From the NCBI RefSeq assembly GCF_001968815.1, contig NZ_MIEQ01000018.1, forward strand, positions 93,883 to 157,882: a stretch of 64,000 nt of DNA, in the 5' to 3' direction. Both the position numbers and the translations under genes were made by a program. Shown here piece by piece: positions 36,866 through 46,322 of the stretch (position 1 is its first letter; every line of letters starts with the position of its first letter). A model generated the notes under the pieces. The model was not told the origin of the DNA. It searched no databases and saw nothing but the letters and a program-made list of their open reading frames with translations. Source of the DNA: Motiliproteus sp. MSK22-1 (GTDB taxonomy: Bacteria; Pseudomonadota; Gammaproteobacteria; Pseudomonadales; Balneatricaceae).

Positions 36866-37432
36866 ATGGCTATTCCATCTATCGGATCTTCATCCGCGTC
36901 AGGGCAGACTGCTGAAGCGAAAGCTCCAGAGAACCCCGAACAAATGCGGCAACAAAACCAGAAACAACAGAATGTTGCTATTCTGGAGGCACATCGAACG
37001 CTGAGTCTGTCAGCTAAGAATCAACCTTTGAGTCTGGTGTATCAGGCTGCGATTGATGCAATTAATGAAACGCTGGCGCCTGAGCTGGGTGAACAGGCTA
37101 TTGAGCGAGCCCATGAAGAGGGTTTGGATGTCTCGCCTCAAGCGACCGCTGATCGAATACTGAGCCTGACAACCGGAATGTTTAGCCGGTTTCAGCAGCA
37201 TCGCCCAGAACTAGCTGAACCTGAGCAGGTAGAACGTTTTCTTCAGCTGATCAGTTCCGGTATCGATCAGGGCTTTGCTGAGGCTAAAGATATCCTGGAC
37301 GGTCTTGGTGTGTTGGAAGGAGATATCGCCAGTAATATCGATAAGACTTACGAACTGGTGCAGCAGGGGCTACAGGAGTTTAGAGAACGCTTTGCTTCTT
37401 CAGAGACTTCTGTCAGCGACCCGCCTTCTTAA
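36866..37432 (+). CDS. DUF5610-like protein of unknown function
   Basis: Protein of 188 aa without signal peptide or membrane helix. The first 40 residues are Ser/Gln-rich and disordered. The rest is mostly helical (SLVYQAAIDAINETLAPEL, ADRILSLTTGMFSRFQ, SSGIDQGFAEAKDIL), a pattern I associate with DUF5610. No function is known to me. ATG 36866 has a very good AGGAGG site 7 nt upstream; GTG 36863 is too close. It lies between tonB-like and a minus-strand response regulator, an insertion compared with the usual tonB-algH neighbours. Confidence 0.6.
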   Translation: MAIPSIGSSSASGQTAEAKAPENPEQMRQQNQKQQNVAILEAHRTLSLSAKNQPLSLVYQAAIDAINETLAPELGEQAIERAHEEGLDVSPQATADRILSLTTGMFSRFQQHRPELAEPEQVERFLQLISSGIDQGFAEAKDILDGLGVLEGDIASNIDKTYELVQQGLQEFRERFASSETSVSDPPS

Positions 37433-37543
37433 CAACAGCGACGGGAAGAGAGAAGAATAGCCCACGCAAGAAGGTTGCCGGGCTTACCCTGGTGATCAGC
37501 TTATCAGAGATGAATCTACCTTGGTTCGGAGCGATGTGGTCCC

Positions 37544-38440
37544 CTAAGCACCAGGAACATAGCCGCTGCTACTGGTGCCACGGGCAATCATCTTGGACAA
37601 GTATGAGAGCTTATTCGGATCCTGATCAACAATGGTGACTGATACGTTGACCAGTGCACTATCCATTGATGGTTCGGCTGCCTGGAGCTGATGAACATAA
37701 GCATTTATTCTCGCGATTTCTGCACTACTGTCTGATTGCTGAAGATCGACTACAACTGGCTCCAGTATGCTTGGGATACCATCCTGAGTTCGGCAAACCA
37801 GAGATATTTGCTTTAGACTGAGTGCTTTGACAATACACTCACAGACGGCATCTCCAAAGCGCAAGTGGGCTGTTCCGCGACCCGATGGTTTAGCGGAGGA
37901 GGGTTTGGGAGCTGGTGCGGGTTTTTCTGTAATTAACGGGCTTGTCACTGCCGGTGCTGGTTTTTTCGCTGGAGCTGCGCGTTTTGCTGTTAATGCATCA
38001 ATTGAGCCTGCCGCGACACTGGCCTGTGCACCGGACGAATCTGATTCCGCCGCTTTCAAGTCATGTTTTTTATTCAATACTTTAATAACTTTGTTGAGCA
38101 GTTTTTCGCGAGAAAAAGGCTTACCAATATAGTCAGTAACGCCAGCCTGTACTGCTTCAACAACGTTAGCTTTATCACCGCGACTGGTGACCATAACGAA
38201 GGGGGTGGCTTGTTTATGTTCTTTTCGAAGCCATGCAAGGAGTTCAATGCCGGACATTTCAGGCATTTCCCAATCGCAAAGTATCAGATCAAAGTTCTCT
38301 TTGCTCAGCAGTTGCTGTGCCTTACGGCCATTGATTGCTTCTTCAACGGAGAAGCCTGGAAAGCGAGCACGTAACGTTTTTCGGACCATGTCCCGAATAA
38401 ACGCAGCGTCATCTACAACAAGAATTTTGAGATTTGCCAT
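37544..38440 (-). CDS. Response regulator with a C-terminal domain of unclear type
   Basis: Protein of 298 aa. An N-terminal CheY-like receiver (1-120) has D10/D11, the phosphoacceptor D56 (LCDWEMP), T85 and K107 (GKPFS). A Pro/Ala/Lys linker follows (about 135-190). The C-terminal domain (about 190-290, GTAHLRFGDAVCECIV onwards) is beta-rich and might be a degenerate PilZ-like domain, but the RxxxR and DxSxxG motifs are missing. The start ATG 38440 fits the receiver; GGAGG lies 13 nt upstream. No kinase gene is next to it. It sits between DUF5610 and algH on the opposite strand. Confidence 0.8.
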   Translation of the reverse strand: MANLKILVVDDAAFIRDMVRKTLRARFPGFSVEEAINGRKAQQLLSKENFDLILCDWEMPEMSGIELLAWLRKEHKQATPFVMVTSRGDKANVVEAVQAGVTDYIGKPFSREKLLNKVIKVLNKKHDLKAAESDSSGAQASVAAGSIDALTAKRAAPAKKPAPAVTSPLITEKPAPAPKPSSAKPSGRGTAHLRFGDAVCECIVKALSLKQISLVCRTQDGIPSILEPVVVDLQQSDSSAEIARINAYVHQLQAAEPSMDSALVNVSVTIVDQDPNKLSYLSKMIARGTSSSGYVPGA

Positions 38441-38592
38441 AATAGGTTGATTCCCTCCTGAACCCCAAAGCATAACCGAGGTTATTTTGTGAGGCCAGTC
38501 TTGAATTAGAGAGACTTTAAATTTAGGAGCCTCTGAATTAGAGATTCAATGAAATACTTGTTAATCGTCTCGCTGGGATCGATACTAAAAAC

Positions 38593-39165
38593 ATGACTGA
38601 TACAAAGACTGATATACATCTTAAAGATCATTTTCTGATCTCGATGCCGCATATGAGCGACAGGAATTTCTCTCATACACTTACTTATATCTGTGATCAC
38701 AGTGAAGATGGAGCAATGGGTATTGTGATCAATCGCCCGATGGAGCTTTCCCTTAAGGATATTCTCAATCACCTGGATATGGCAACAGAGTCTATGCGAG
38801 ATCAAGACGCTCCTGTTTACAGTGGTGGTCCGGTCCAGGGAGAGAGGGGGTTTGTCCTCCATAGCCCTGGAGAGGAGTGGATTTCCAGCCATACGATCAA
38901 TGAACATATCCAGCTTTCCACATCGTTGGATATTTTGCAGTCTATCGCCGAGGGCAAGGGGCCCGAGCAATTTTTGGTGGCCCTTGGGTATGCCGGATGG
39001 GGAGCAGGCCAATTAGAAGCGGAGATTGGTAACAATGCCTGGTTAAGTTGTCCGGCGGATTTGGATATAATGTTTTCCACAACGGCAGAAAAACGTCTTG
39101 ATGCTGCTGCTTCTTTACTGGGAATAAACTTGGATTTGTTAACCTCGGAGTCAGGGCATAGTTAG
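38593..39165 (+). CDS. algH: YqgE/AlgH family protein
   Basis: UPF0301/AlgH protein, 190 aa. Typical stretches are LKDHFLISMPHM, FSHTLTYICDHSEDGAMGIVINRP (key residues YICDHSEDGAMG) and YSGGPVQGERGFVLH. AlgH has been linked to alginate regulation in Pseudomonas, but its biochemical role is not settled. It precedes ruvX as in E. coli (yqgE-yqgF) and Pseudomonas. The ribosome-binding site is weak. A cytoplasmic location is expected because no signal or membrane segment is present. Confidence 0.92.
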   Translation: MTDTKTDIHLKDHFLISMPHMSDRNFSHTLTYICDHSEDGAMGIVINRPMELSLKDILNHLDMATESMRDQDAPVYSGGPVQGERGFVLHSPGEEWISSHTINEHIQLSTSLDILQSIAEGKGPEQFLVALGYAGWGAGQLEAEIGNNAWLSCPADLDIMFSTTAEKRLDAAASLLGINLDLLTSESGHS

Positions 39166-39251
39166 TATGGTTTATGGTCTGGTTTCTGAGTGTCGGGAAG
39201 TGTTGTTCTCGTTTTATACATCAAGTCTTTACTAACATAGCAGGTTTTTGA

Positions 39252-39704
39252 TTGATCTTATCTTTTGATTTCGGCACCTCCCGTATTGGTATCGCTGTAG
39301 GGCAGGCCGTAACCTGCACTGCTACGCCTCTAAAACCTGTTTTGGCGAAAGAGGGAACTCCTGATTGGAATCTAATTGCTGCACTGATTGATGAGTGGCA
39401 ACCCAAGTCCCTTGTTGTTGGATTACCATTGAACATGGACGGAAGTCTGTGTGAAATGTCATACCGGGCACGTAAATTTGGTAATCGTCTACAGGCCCGT
39501 TTTCATTTACCTGTTTATCTGGTTGATGAGCGACTGACCAGCCACGAAGCCAAAGGCATTCATCTGTCAAAAGGGGGTAAGGCTGACTTTAAAGAAAATT
39601 CGGTGGACGGTCTGGCTGCACAGTTAATTCTGGAAAGCTGGTTCCGTGAATCCGTCCATCGCCCATGCCAGGATAAACTGGAAGGATTTACTGAGATTAG
39701 CTGA
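39252..39704 (+). CDS. ruvX: RuvX/YqgF RNase H-like protein
   Basis: YqgF-type RNase H-fold nuclease, 150 aa, involved in 16S rRNA 5' maturation and possibly recombination. The N-terminal acidic motif is LSFDFGTSRIGIAVG, with VGLPLNMDG and LVDERLTS following, and the late acidic residue in NSVDGLAA. The likely start is TTG 39252: AGG at 39242-39244 lies 7 nt upstream and no ATG fits the conserved N terminus. It follows algH by 86 nt and precedes pyrR, the usual order in Pseudomonas-like genomes. Confidence 0.92.
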   Translation: MILSFDFGTSRIGIAVGQAVTCTATPLKPVLAKEGTPDWNLIAALIDEWQPKSLVVGLPLNMDGSLCEMSYRARKFGNRLQARFHLPVYLVDERLTSHEAKGIHLSKGGKADFKENSVDGLAAQLILESWFRESVHRPCQDKLEGFTEIS

Positions 39705-39862
39705 TGCAGCTTCGGTCCTTTTCTGTTTATTCCGTTAACTGCATAGGCCGTTGTGTTGACCGTATTTACCACGCAGATGGTTCCAGGCTGCAAGAAATTC
39801 GTATACAAATTAGTGATATACCAAAAACGACCTAGGTCACTGATGTAACCGCAGGAGCAATA

Positions 39863-40372
39863 ATGCTGGAAAATATAAATGTAGATCAGCTGCTTAAGTC
39901 GATGGAGCAACAACTCCAGCAGTATCTGAAAGATCGTGCTATTGAACAGCCGATTATTGTTGGTATTCATACCGGGGGTGTCTGGTTAGCGGAACGTCTG
40001 CATCAGACTCTGGGATTGCAGACCCCGATGGGAGTTCTCGATATCAGTTTTTATCGGGATGATTTCACCCGCGTAGGCTTAAACCCCAAAGTTCGACCAT
40101 CATCCATACCCTTGGCTACCGAAGATCAGCATCTGGTCCTGGTCGATGATGTGGTAATGACAGGGCGTACTATTCGCGCCGCTCTTAATGAGCTCTTTGA
40201 TTATGGCCGACCTGCATCAGTCACTTTAGTCTCGCTGTTGGACCTGGATGACCGGGAGTTACCAATACGACCTGATATTACAGGGCAGATATTGCGTTTG
40301 AAGCCAGGGCAGCAGATTAAACTACTGGGGCCTGATCCCTTGCGCCTTGAGTTACAGGATAAAAATGCCTAG
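39863..40372 (+). CDS. pyrR: PyrR bifunctional regulator/uracil phosphoribosyltransferase
   Basis: PyrR-family phosphoribosyltransferase, 169 aa. The PRPP-binding motif is [18 protein letters not shown]. The [13 protein letters not shown] segment is the PyrR signature. In Bacillus PyrR binds pyr mRNA, while in Pseudomonas it sits before pyrB and may act differently. No obvious attenuator with competing hairpins is visible before pyrB. AGGAGC lies 6 nt before the ATG. It is the first of the pyr genes (pyrR, pyrB, pyrC'). Confidence 0.94.
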   Translation: MLENINVDQLLKSMEQQLQQYLKDRAIEQPIIVGIHTGGVWLAERLHQTLGLQTPMGVLDISFYRDDFTRVGLNPKVRPSSIPLATEDQHLVLVDDVVMTGRTIRAALNELFDYGRPASVTLVSLLDLDDRELPIRPDITGQILRLKPGQQIKLLGPDPLRLELQDKNA

Positions 40373-40519
40373 AAATCATAATTGTTTGATGACTAATCAG
40401 GTTTTCCTTAAGAGCGGCTGATCGATGATAAACTTGTTGCGCCTGGTTTATTGTTATCTAAGTAATTTTTATCCGATTAGACTGTTACCAATTTTACTAA
40501 TTATCCAGATGAGAAACCG

Positions 40520-41509
40520 ATGAATCAGCATACCGATGCGGTCAAACTTCAGCTCACAGAAGAAGGGCAGTTGCGTCACTTTCTAACCACAGAAGGTTTG
40601 AGCAGGGAGCTGTTAACTGAGATCCTTAATACGGCGAACTCTTTTGCCGATATGAGTGCCCAGGCCGTTAAGAAAGTACCCTTGTTGAGAGGAAAAACGG
40701 TGGTCAATCTGTTCTTTGAGAACAGTACTCGTACGCGAAGTACCTTTGAACTAGCGGCAAAAAGACTATCTGCAGATGTTCTTAATCTGGATATCAGTAC
40801 CTCTGCTACCTCCAAGGGTGAATCTCTCAAGGATACGCTGAGGAACCTTGAGGCCATGGCCAGTGATATGTTTGTGGTTCGGCATCCTGACAGCGGAGCT
40901 CCTCATTTTATTGCGCAACATGTGACTCCTAATGTGGCTATTATCAACGCTGGGGACGGTCAGCATGCTCACCCGACTCAAGCGATGCTGGATATGCTGA
41001 CAATACGCCGCCATAAGGGAGACTTTTCCGAGCTTAAAGTTGCGATTGTTGGTGATATTCTCCATTCCCGCGTGGCTCGATCTCAGATCTATGCGTTAAA
41101 TACTCTGGGTGCAGCAGAAGTGCGAGTCATTGGTCCAAAAACCTTGTTACCGCACCACATTGAGTCGTTGGGGGCGAAAGTTTATTACGATTTGGCAGCC
41201 GGCCTTCAGGATGTGGATGTTGTTATTATGCTGCGGCTTCAGACTGAGCGAATGGTCAGTGCCTTCCTGCCAAGCCAGGGGGAGTTCTACAAACTTTATG
41301 GGTTAACCCGAGAAAGGCTCGCAGGGGCTAAACCAGATGCTATTGTAATGCACCCGGGGCCGATTAACCGTGGTGTTGAGATCGAGTCAGAGGTCGCTGA
41401 CGGTGCTCAATCACTGATTCTTAAGCAAGTGGGTTATGGCATCGCCACGCGAATGGCGGTGATGTCAATGGCGATGAGCGGTCAAGCCACACAGGCTGCT
41501 GCAGGATAA
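40520..41509 (+). CDS. pyrB: Aspartate carbamoyltransferase catalytic subunit
   Basis: PyrB, 329 aa, committing step of pyrimidine synthesis from carbamoyl phosphate and aspartate. The carbamoyl-phosphate motif STRTRSTFE is at 69-77, and HPTQAMLDM and the LRLQTERM loop are present. The N terminus is about 20 residues longer than E. coli PyrB, as in Pseudomonas, where this class A enzyme works in a dodecamer with PyrC'. No pyrI is present. It lies 147 nt after pyrR and 116 nt before pyrC'. Confidence 0.97.
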   Translation: MNQHTDAVKLQLTEEGQLRHFLTTEGLSRELLTEILNTANSFADMSAQAVKKVPLLRGKTVVNLFFENSTRTRSTFELAAKRLSADVLNLDISTSATSKGESLKDTLRNLEAMASDMFVVRHPDSGAPHFIAQHVTPNVAIINAGDGQHAHPTQAMLDMLTIRRHKGDFSELKVAIVGDILHSRVARSQIYALNTLGAAEVRVIGPKTLLPHHIESLGAKVYYDLAAGLQDVDVVIMLRLQTERMVSAFLPSQGEFYKLYGLTRERLAGAKPDAIVMHPGPINRGVEIESEVADGAQSLILKQVGYGIATRMAVMSMAMSGQATQAAAG

Positions 41510-41625
41510 CCCGTCTTTAGAATACGCTTATTTTATTACGGCTGTTTTGAAGATGTTATTCAGAGCAGTCTTTAGAACCTTGATCCGATAGCGTTTGGGC
41601 TATCCGAACTACAAGAGCGAGATTG

Positions 41626-42912
41626 ATGAAAGTTCATATTCGAGGCGGTCGATTGATTGATCCGGCCAATAAAACAGATGCTAATCTGGATCTGTTTATT
41701 GAAGATGGCAAGGTAGTCGCACAGGGCGATGCGCCGAAAGGATTTGTTGCTGATCAGTTGATTGATGCAGAAGGGCAGATCGTTTGTCCTGGGTTCGTTG
41801 ATCTCCAGGCTCATTTGCGAGAGCCCGGATTTACCCAGAAAGGCAATATTGGCAGTGAATCAGCAGCTGCGGCCGCAGGCGGAGTTACTACGTTGTGTTG
41901 TCCTCCGACTACGCTTCCGGTAATGGACAGTGTAGCCGTTGTTCAATTGGTTCAGGAGCGGGCTGCTGAGGTTGGTTTGACGCGGGTTTTACCCTTGGCT
42001 GCGTTGACCAAAGGGCTTGAAGGTGAGCAGTTAAGTAACATGGTTTCTTTGAAAGAGGCTGGTTGTGTTGCTCTGAGCAATGCCCGCAAGCCCATCAAAA
42101 GCAATCAAACGCTGCTACGCTGTCTTGAGTATCTGGCAACTTACGACTTGCTTATGTTTGTTCAGCCGCAGGACTATGAACTGAGCAAGAATGGATGCGC
42201 ACATGATGGTCAGATGGCGACAGTACTGGGGCTCCCGGGAATACCAGAAGCTGCGGAAACCCTTGATTTGGCAAGGTATTTGCTCCTTGCTGAGCAAACC
42301 GGTGCTCGTCTCCATGTGGGACAACTCTCCACCGCTCACTCGTTGCAGATGATTGCTGATGCCCGTTCACGAGGGGTCAAGGTTACTGCAGATGTGGCCA
42401 TTCATCATCTACTGCTGACGGACGAGAACCTTGAAAATTATGATAGCGCTTACCACCTGATTCCTCCTTTGCGGGGGACTAGAGACAGGGAAGGGCTGCT
42501 TAAAGTACTGGAGGAGGGCGGTATTCAGGCGCTATGCTCGGATCACCAGCCGCAAGATGCAGCGGCAAAAGATGCGCCTTTCAGTGCAACCGAGCCGGGA
42601 ATGACCGGGTTGCAAACGTTGCTTCCTTTGAGCTTGAGATTAGTCGAGCAGGGACGGGTTAGTCTCAATCAAATGATTGCTCTCTTGACCCGAGGGCCAG
42701 CAGAAGTACTGGGGATCGAGCGCGGACAATTGGGTGTTGGTGCTGAAGCTGATGTTTGTATCTTCGCCCCTGAGCAACTCTGGACGCTTAATGAAGAGAC
42801 CTGCGTCTCCAAGGGGCTTAACACGCCTTATATGAACAGCACACTGAAGGGGCGGGTTAACTATACGCTACTCGCCGGGCGTGTCGTTTTTCAAGCAGAA
42901 CAGGCTCATTGA
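41626..42912 (+). CDS. pyrC': Non-catalytic dihydroorotase-like subunit PyrC'
   Basis: Dihydroorotase-like protein, 428 aa, following pyrB. The active-site HxH metal motif (DxHxHLREPG) is changed to DLQAHLREPG (Q61-A-H63). The later ligand region reads HVGQLSTAH where active enzymes have His before LST. The SDHxPH region is SDHQPQ. These losses match Pseudomonas PyrC', an inactive partner needed for PyrB assembly. A real dihydroorotase must be encoded elsewhere. ATG 41626 follows AGAGCGAG; TTG 41623 is less likely. A terminator follows. Confidence 0.88.
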   Translation: MKVHIRGGRLIDPANKTDANLDLFIEDGKVVAQGDAPKGFVADQLIDAEGQIVCPGFVDLQAHLREPGFTQKGNIGSESAAAAAGGVTTLCCPPTTLPVMDSVAVVQLVQERAAEVGLTRVLPLAALTKGLEGEQLSNMVSLKEAGCVALSNARKPIKSNQTLLRCLEYLATYDLLMFVQPQDYELSKNGCAHDGQMATVLGLPGIPEAAETLDLARYLLLAEQTGARLHVGQLSTAHSLQMIADARSRGVKVTADVAIHHLLLTDENLENYDSAYHLIPPLRGTRDREGLLKVLEEGGIQALCSDHQPQDAAAKDAPFSATEPGMTGLQTLLPLSLRLVEQGRVSLNQMIALLTRGPAEVLGIERGQLGVGAEADVCIFAPEQLWTLNEETCVSKGLNTPYMNSTLKGRVNYTLLAGRVVFQAEQAH

Positions 42913-42944
42913 GTCTGTTCTGCGATATCCAGTCTCGTTGCTAA

Positions 42945-42979
42945 GCCTTCTTCAGTCGTAAACTCAAGAAGGCGCTTTT
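42945..42979 (+). terminator. Terminator after pyrC'
   Basis: GCCTTCTT (42945-42952) pairs with AAGAAGGC (42966-42973) over a 13-nt loop and is followed by GCTTTTC. It lies between the convergent pyrC' and pilU genes. Confidence 0.6.
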
Positions 42980-43024
42980 CTTCCGATAATATAAAAAGAG
43001 CCTGTTACGTAAGTGAAATAGACC

Positions 43025-44176
43025 TTACATGTTCAGATAGTCGTCGTCTTCCTGCAGGAAGAACATATCGTTGTCTTCCTGACCATTTATTTGTTCCTGT
43101 AGCTTAGGATTGGCTTCCGCAGAGAGTTTTATCATCAGGCGCAAGTCATTAGCGGAGTCGGCGTGAGCCAGGGCGTCTTCATAGGTGATGGTATTGGCTT
43201 CGAACAATTTAAATAGGTGTTGATCGAACGTCTGCATGCCGATATTGGTGGATTTTTTCATCAGCTCTTTTAACTCGTGTACATTCCCCTTACGAATTAA
43301 ATCGGCAGCCAACGGGGAATTAAGTAAAATTTCCACCGCGGCCACACGTCCCTTGCCATCGGTAGTGGGTAAAAGCTGCTGGGCAACGATTGCTTTCAGG
43401 TTGAGAGATAAATCCATCCACAGCTGTGAGTGATGTTCAGGACCGAAGAAGCTAACAATTCTATCCAATGCCTGGTTTGCATTGTTAGCGTGTAAGGTGG
43501 CAAGGCAGAGGTGGCCAGTCTCAGCAAATTGAAGTCCGTAGCCCATGGTGTCCTGACTACGTATCTCCCCCATCAGGATAACGTCCGGTGCCTGGCGTAA
43601 GGTATTTTTAAGTGCAATTTCGAAACTATCGGTATCCAGACCAACTTCCCGTTGAGTGATGATGCATTTTTTGTGGTCATGAATAAATTCGATAGGATCT
43701 TCTATGCAAATAATGTGGCCTTTGCTGTTCTCGTTCCGGTAATCAACCATCGAAGCCAGAGAGGTGGACTTACCTGTGCTGGTACCACCTACAAAAAGGA
43801 TCAAACCCCGCTTGGACATCGACAGATCTTTGATAACGGAGGGAAGCCCTAGCTCTTCCATGGAGGGTATTTCATTCTTTATGCGGCGTAACACCATGCC
43901 AGGAGAGTTGCGTTGAAAAAATGCACTGACCCTGAAGCGACCAATGCCGGGGGCGCTGATTGCATAATTACATTCATGAGTAGCTTCAAACTGACTCTGT
44001 TGCATGTCATTCATGGTGCTGTAAGTCAGAGCTCTTGCCTGGCGGGCGCTTAATGCCTCCCTGGTCAGCGGCTTAACTGATCCATCTGCTTTGATGCTGG
44101 GTTGGGCGCCAGCGGTCACGAACAGGTCTGACGCATCCCGTTCAACCATCACTTTGAGCAGTTGTGTAAAATCCAC
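43025..44176 (-). CDS. pilU: Twitching motility ATPase PilU
   Basis: PilT-like retraction ATPase, 383 aa. Walker A is GGTSTGKST (130-138), Walker B-type LMGEIRSQDTM with the catalytic Glu, and His-box residues in ATLHANNANQ. The extended C terminus (LKLSAEANPKLQEQINGQEDN with an acidic end) and the TST in the P loop distinguish PilU from PilT. PilU aids PilT in type IV pilus retraction at the inner membrane. It is 76 nt downstream of pilT on the same strand, the usual pair. Confidence 0.95.
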   Translation of the reverse strand: MDFTQLLKVMVERDASDLFVTAGAQPSIKADGSVKPLTREALSARQARALTYSTMNDMQQSQFEATHECNYAISAPGIGRFRVSAFFQRNSPGMVLRRIKNEIPSMEELGLPSVIKDLSMSKRGLILFVGGTSTGKSTSLASMVDYRNENSKGHIICIEDPIEFIHDHKKCIITQREVGLDTDSFEIALKNTLRQAPDVILMGEIRSQDTMGYGLQFAETGHLCLATLHANNANQALDRIVSFFGPEHHSQLWMDLSLNLKAIVAQQLLPTTDGKGRVAAVEILLNSPLAADLIRKGNVHELKELMKKSTNIGMQTFDQHLFKLFEANTITYEDALAHADSANDLRLMIKLSAEANPKLQEQINGQEDNDMFFLQEDDDYLNM

Positions 44177-44252
44177 TTACCCACCTTTATCCTGAATAAA
44201 AGACCAGATCATGCTTGATTGTAGCTGTTAACAAAAGCCAAGGATGAGCCGA

Positions 44253-45287
44253 TTAAAAATTTTGTGGCATTTTTGCCTTCTCTCTAGCTGCATCTCGGGA
44301 GATGAGCCCTTTCTTCAGTAACTCCTGTAGGCACTGATCCATTGTTTGCATACCAAACCCAGAGCCGGTCTGAATGGCAGAATACATCTGTGCGACCTTG
44401 TCTTCGCGAATCAGATTTCGAATTGCAGGTGTACCGATCATAATCTCATGGGCTGCAATTCGCCCTCCTTTGGGGCGCTTGAGAAGTGTCTGGGAGATAA
44501 TTCCCTCAAGTGATTCCGACAACATGGAGCGTACCATGTCTTTTTCCTGCGCCGGGAAAACATCAATCACTCGGTCAATGGTTTTGGCGGCGGAAGTTGT
44601 ATGCAGAGTGCCAAACACCAGATGACCTGTTTCTGCTGCCGTCAACGCCAAGCGTATTGTCTCCAGATCACGCATTTCACCAACCAGTATGATATCAGGG
44701 TCTTCCCGTAACGCTGAACGCAGAGCTTCTGAGAAACCTAATGTATCCCTATGGACCTCCCGTTGGTTAACAAGGCACTTCTTACTGGTGTGAACAAATT
44801 CGATAGGATCTTCAATGGTCAGTATGTGGTCGTTGCGAGTGTCATTAACGTAATCAACCATTGCAGCCAGAGTGGTACTCTTACCAGAACCTGTAGGGCC
44901 GGTAACCAGAACGAGTCCTCGCGGACGCTCGGAAAGGTCGCGAAAAACCTTACCCATTCCAAGTTGTTCCATGCCTAAGATATCGGTGGGAATTGTACGA
45001 AAAACAGAGGCAGCACCGCGGTTCTGGTTAAACGCATTAACACGGAAACGAGCGAGTCCCGGAACTTCAAAAGAGAAGTCGGTTTCATAGAACTCTTCGT
45101 AGTCCTTTCGCTGCTTGTCATTCATGATGTCGTAGATCAGCGAGTGAACCTGTTTGTGGTCCAATGCTGGCATCTTGATTCGGCGCATATCTCCATCAAC
45201 CCGAATCATCGGCGGAAGTCCGGCTGATACGTGGAGGTCAGACGCGTTTTGTTGAACGCTGAACGTCAAGAGTTCGGTAATATCCAT
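44253..45287 (-). CDS. pilT: Type IV pilus retraction ATPase PilT
   Basis: PilT, 344 aa, hexameric ATPase that powers pilus retraction and twitching. Walker A GPTGSGKST is at 130-138. The Asp box (ILTIEDPIEFVH), Walker B (VGEMRDLETIRLAL) and His box (FGTLHTTSAAKT) are intact, and AIRNLIRE near the C terminus is the PilT signature. Length is typical. It is divergent from yggS, as in Pseudomonas and E. coli. Together with PilU it could serve the MSHA pilus or another type IVa pilus encoded elsewhere. Confidence 0.97.
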   Translation of the reverse strand: MDITELLTFSVQQNASDLHVSAGLPPMIRVDGDMRRIKMPALDHKQVHSLIYDIMNDKQRKDYEEFYETDFSFEVPGLARFRVNAFNQNRGAASVFRTIPTDILGMEQLGMGKVFRDLSERPRGLVLVTGPTGSGKSTTLAAMVDYVNDTRNDHILTIEDPIEFVHTSKKCLVNQREVHRDTLGFSEALRSALREDPDIILVGEMRDLETIRLALTAAETGHLVFGTLHTTSAAKTIDRVIDVFPAQEKDMVRSMLSESLEGIISQTLLKRPKGGRIAAHEIMIGTPAIRNLIREDKVAQMYSAIQTGSGFGMQTMDQCLQELLKKGLISRDAAREKAKMPQNF

Positions 45288-45421
45288 AGCACCCTCTGGA
45301 CCCAGAAAAGACTATCAAATAAAGTGCGTGTTCTGTGTTGTAAAAACTTCGAGCGCAAGTCGTCTCGTCAAAACAGCACACACCAACAAATTAAGCTACC
45401 GAGCATTATTACTGAAATCTG

Positions 45422-46105
45422 ATGACTAGCATAGCAGAGAATATAGCCCTTACTTTGACCAGGATCAGAGAAGCGGAAGCGCAGTCCCGAAGATCTCCCC
45501 ATTCTGTTAAACTTTTGGCTGTCAGTAAAACCCGACCTGCCTCAGAGTTAAGAGAAGCGTACGCTGAAGGAATTCGAGACTTCGGCGAAAATTATCTACA
45601 GGATGCGCTAGCAAAGATTGAGCTGCTGGCTGATCTAGATATCAGCTGGCATTTTATTGGTCCATTGCAATCAAATAAAACTCGTCCGGTCGCCGAGCAT
45701 TTTCACTGGGTCCACAGTGTTGATCGATTAAAGATAGCACGACGACTAAGTGAGCAGCGCCCGGAAAGCATGCCGCCCTTGAACCTTTGTGTTCAGGTCA
45801 ATATCAGCGAAGAATTAAATAAATCAGGTGTGCTATTAGATGAGGCGGAAGAGCTGGTAAGGGAGATTGGCAAGCTGGATAATCTTCGAATAAGGGGGCT
45901 GATGGCGATACCGCAGGCGGGTCTTAGTGAGCAGCAACAACGACAGACATTTGGCCGTCTCCACAACTTACTTGAACATCTGAAAACAGTATCTCCGAAT
46001 TTAGACACACTCTCTATGGGAATGAGTCAGGATATGAATGCTGCTGTAGCGGAAGGGGCAACGATTGTACGTATTGGCACGGCTATTTTTGGTGCACGGA
46101 ACTAA
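45422..46105 (+). CDS. yggS: PLP homeostasis protein YggS
   Basis: YggS/PROSC family PLP-binding protein, 227 aa. The Schiff-base lysine is K36 in LLAVSKTRPA. GENYLQDAL, WHFIGPLQSNK and LSMGMSQDMNAAV are family signatures. It has no known enzyme activity and keeps vitamin B6 and amino acid pools in balance. It is divergent from pilT and followed by proC after 217 nt; the pilT-yggS-proC-yggT order is ancient in gammaproteobacteria. Confidence 0.95.
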   Translation: MTSIAENIALTLTRIREAEAQSRRSPHSVKLLAVSKTRPASELREAYAEGIRDFGENYLQDALAKIELLADLDISWHFIGPLQSNKTRPVAEHFHWVHSVDRLKIARRLSEQRPESMPPLNLCVQVNISEELNKSGVLLDEAEELVREIGKLDNLRIRGLMAIPQAGLSEQQQRQTFGRLHNLLEHLKTVSPNLDTLSMGMSQDMNAAVAEGATIVRIGTAIFGARN

Positions 46106-46322
46106 AATCCTGGGCTACTGATCATAAACATGGGCTGAGGCGTCGTTTTTCATCCGTTGTAATTCACTGGTTCCTTTAATATTGGTGAGTAGTTATATGG
46201 ATAACAGTACAGCCGTGTAAATGATGCGCTTAAGACACAACACATTAATTATTTTTTGAGAGTTTCGGCGCCGGATATCAGCGTATCAGATGTGAAATGA
46301 ACAAACAGAAAGGAATGAACAG

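Noticed and set aside
39705..40519. PyrR-type attenuator around pyrR and before pyrB
   Set aside because: No anti-terminator/terminator pair or PyrR-binding loop could be recognised in either gap.
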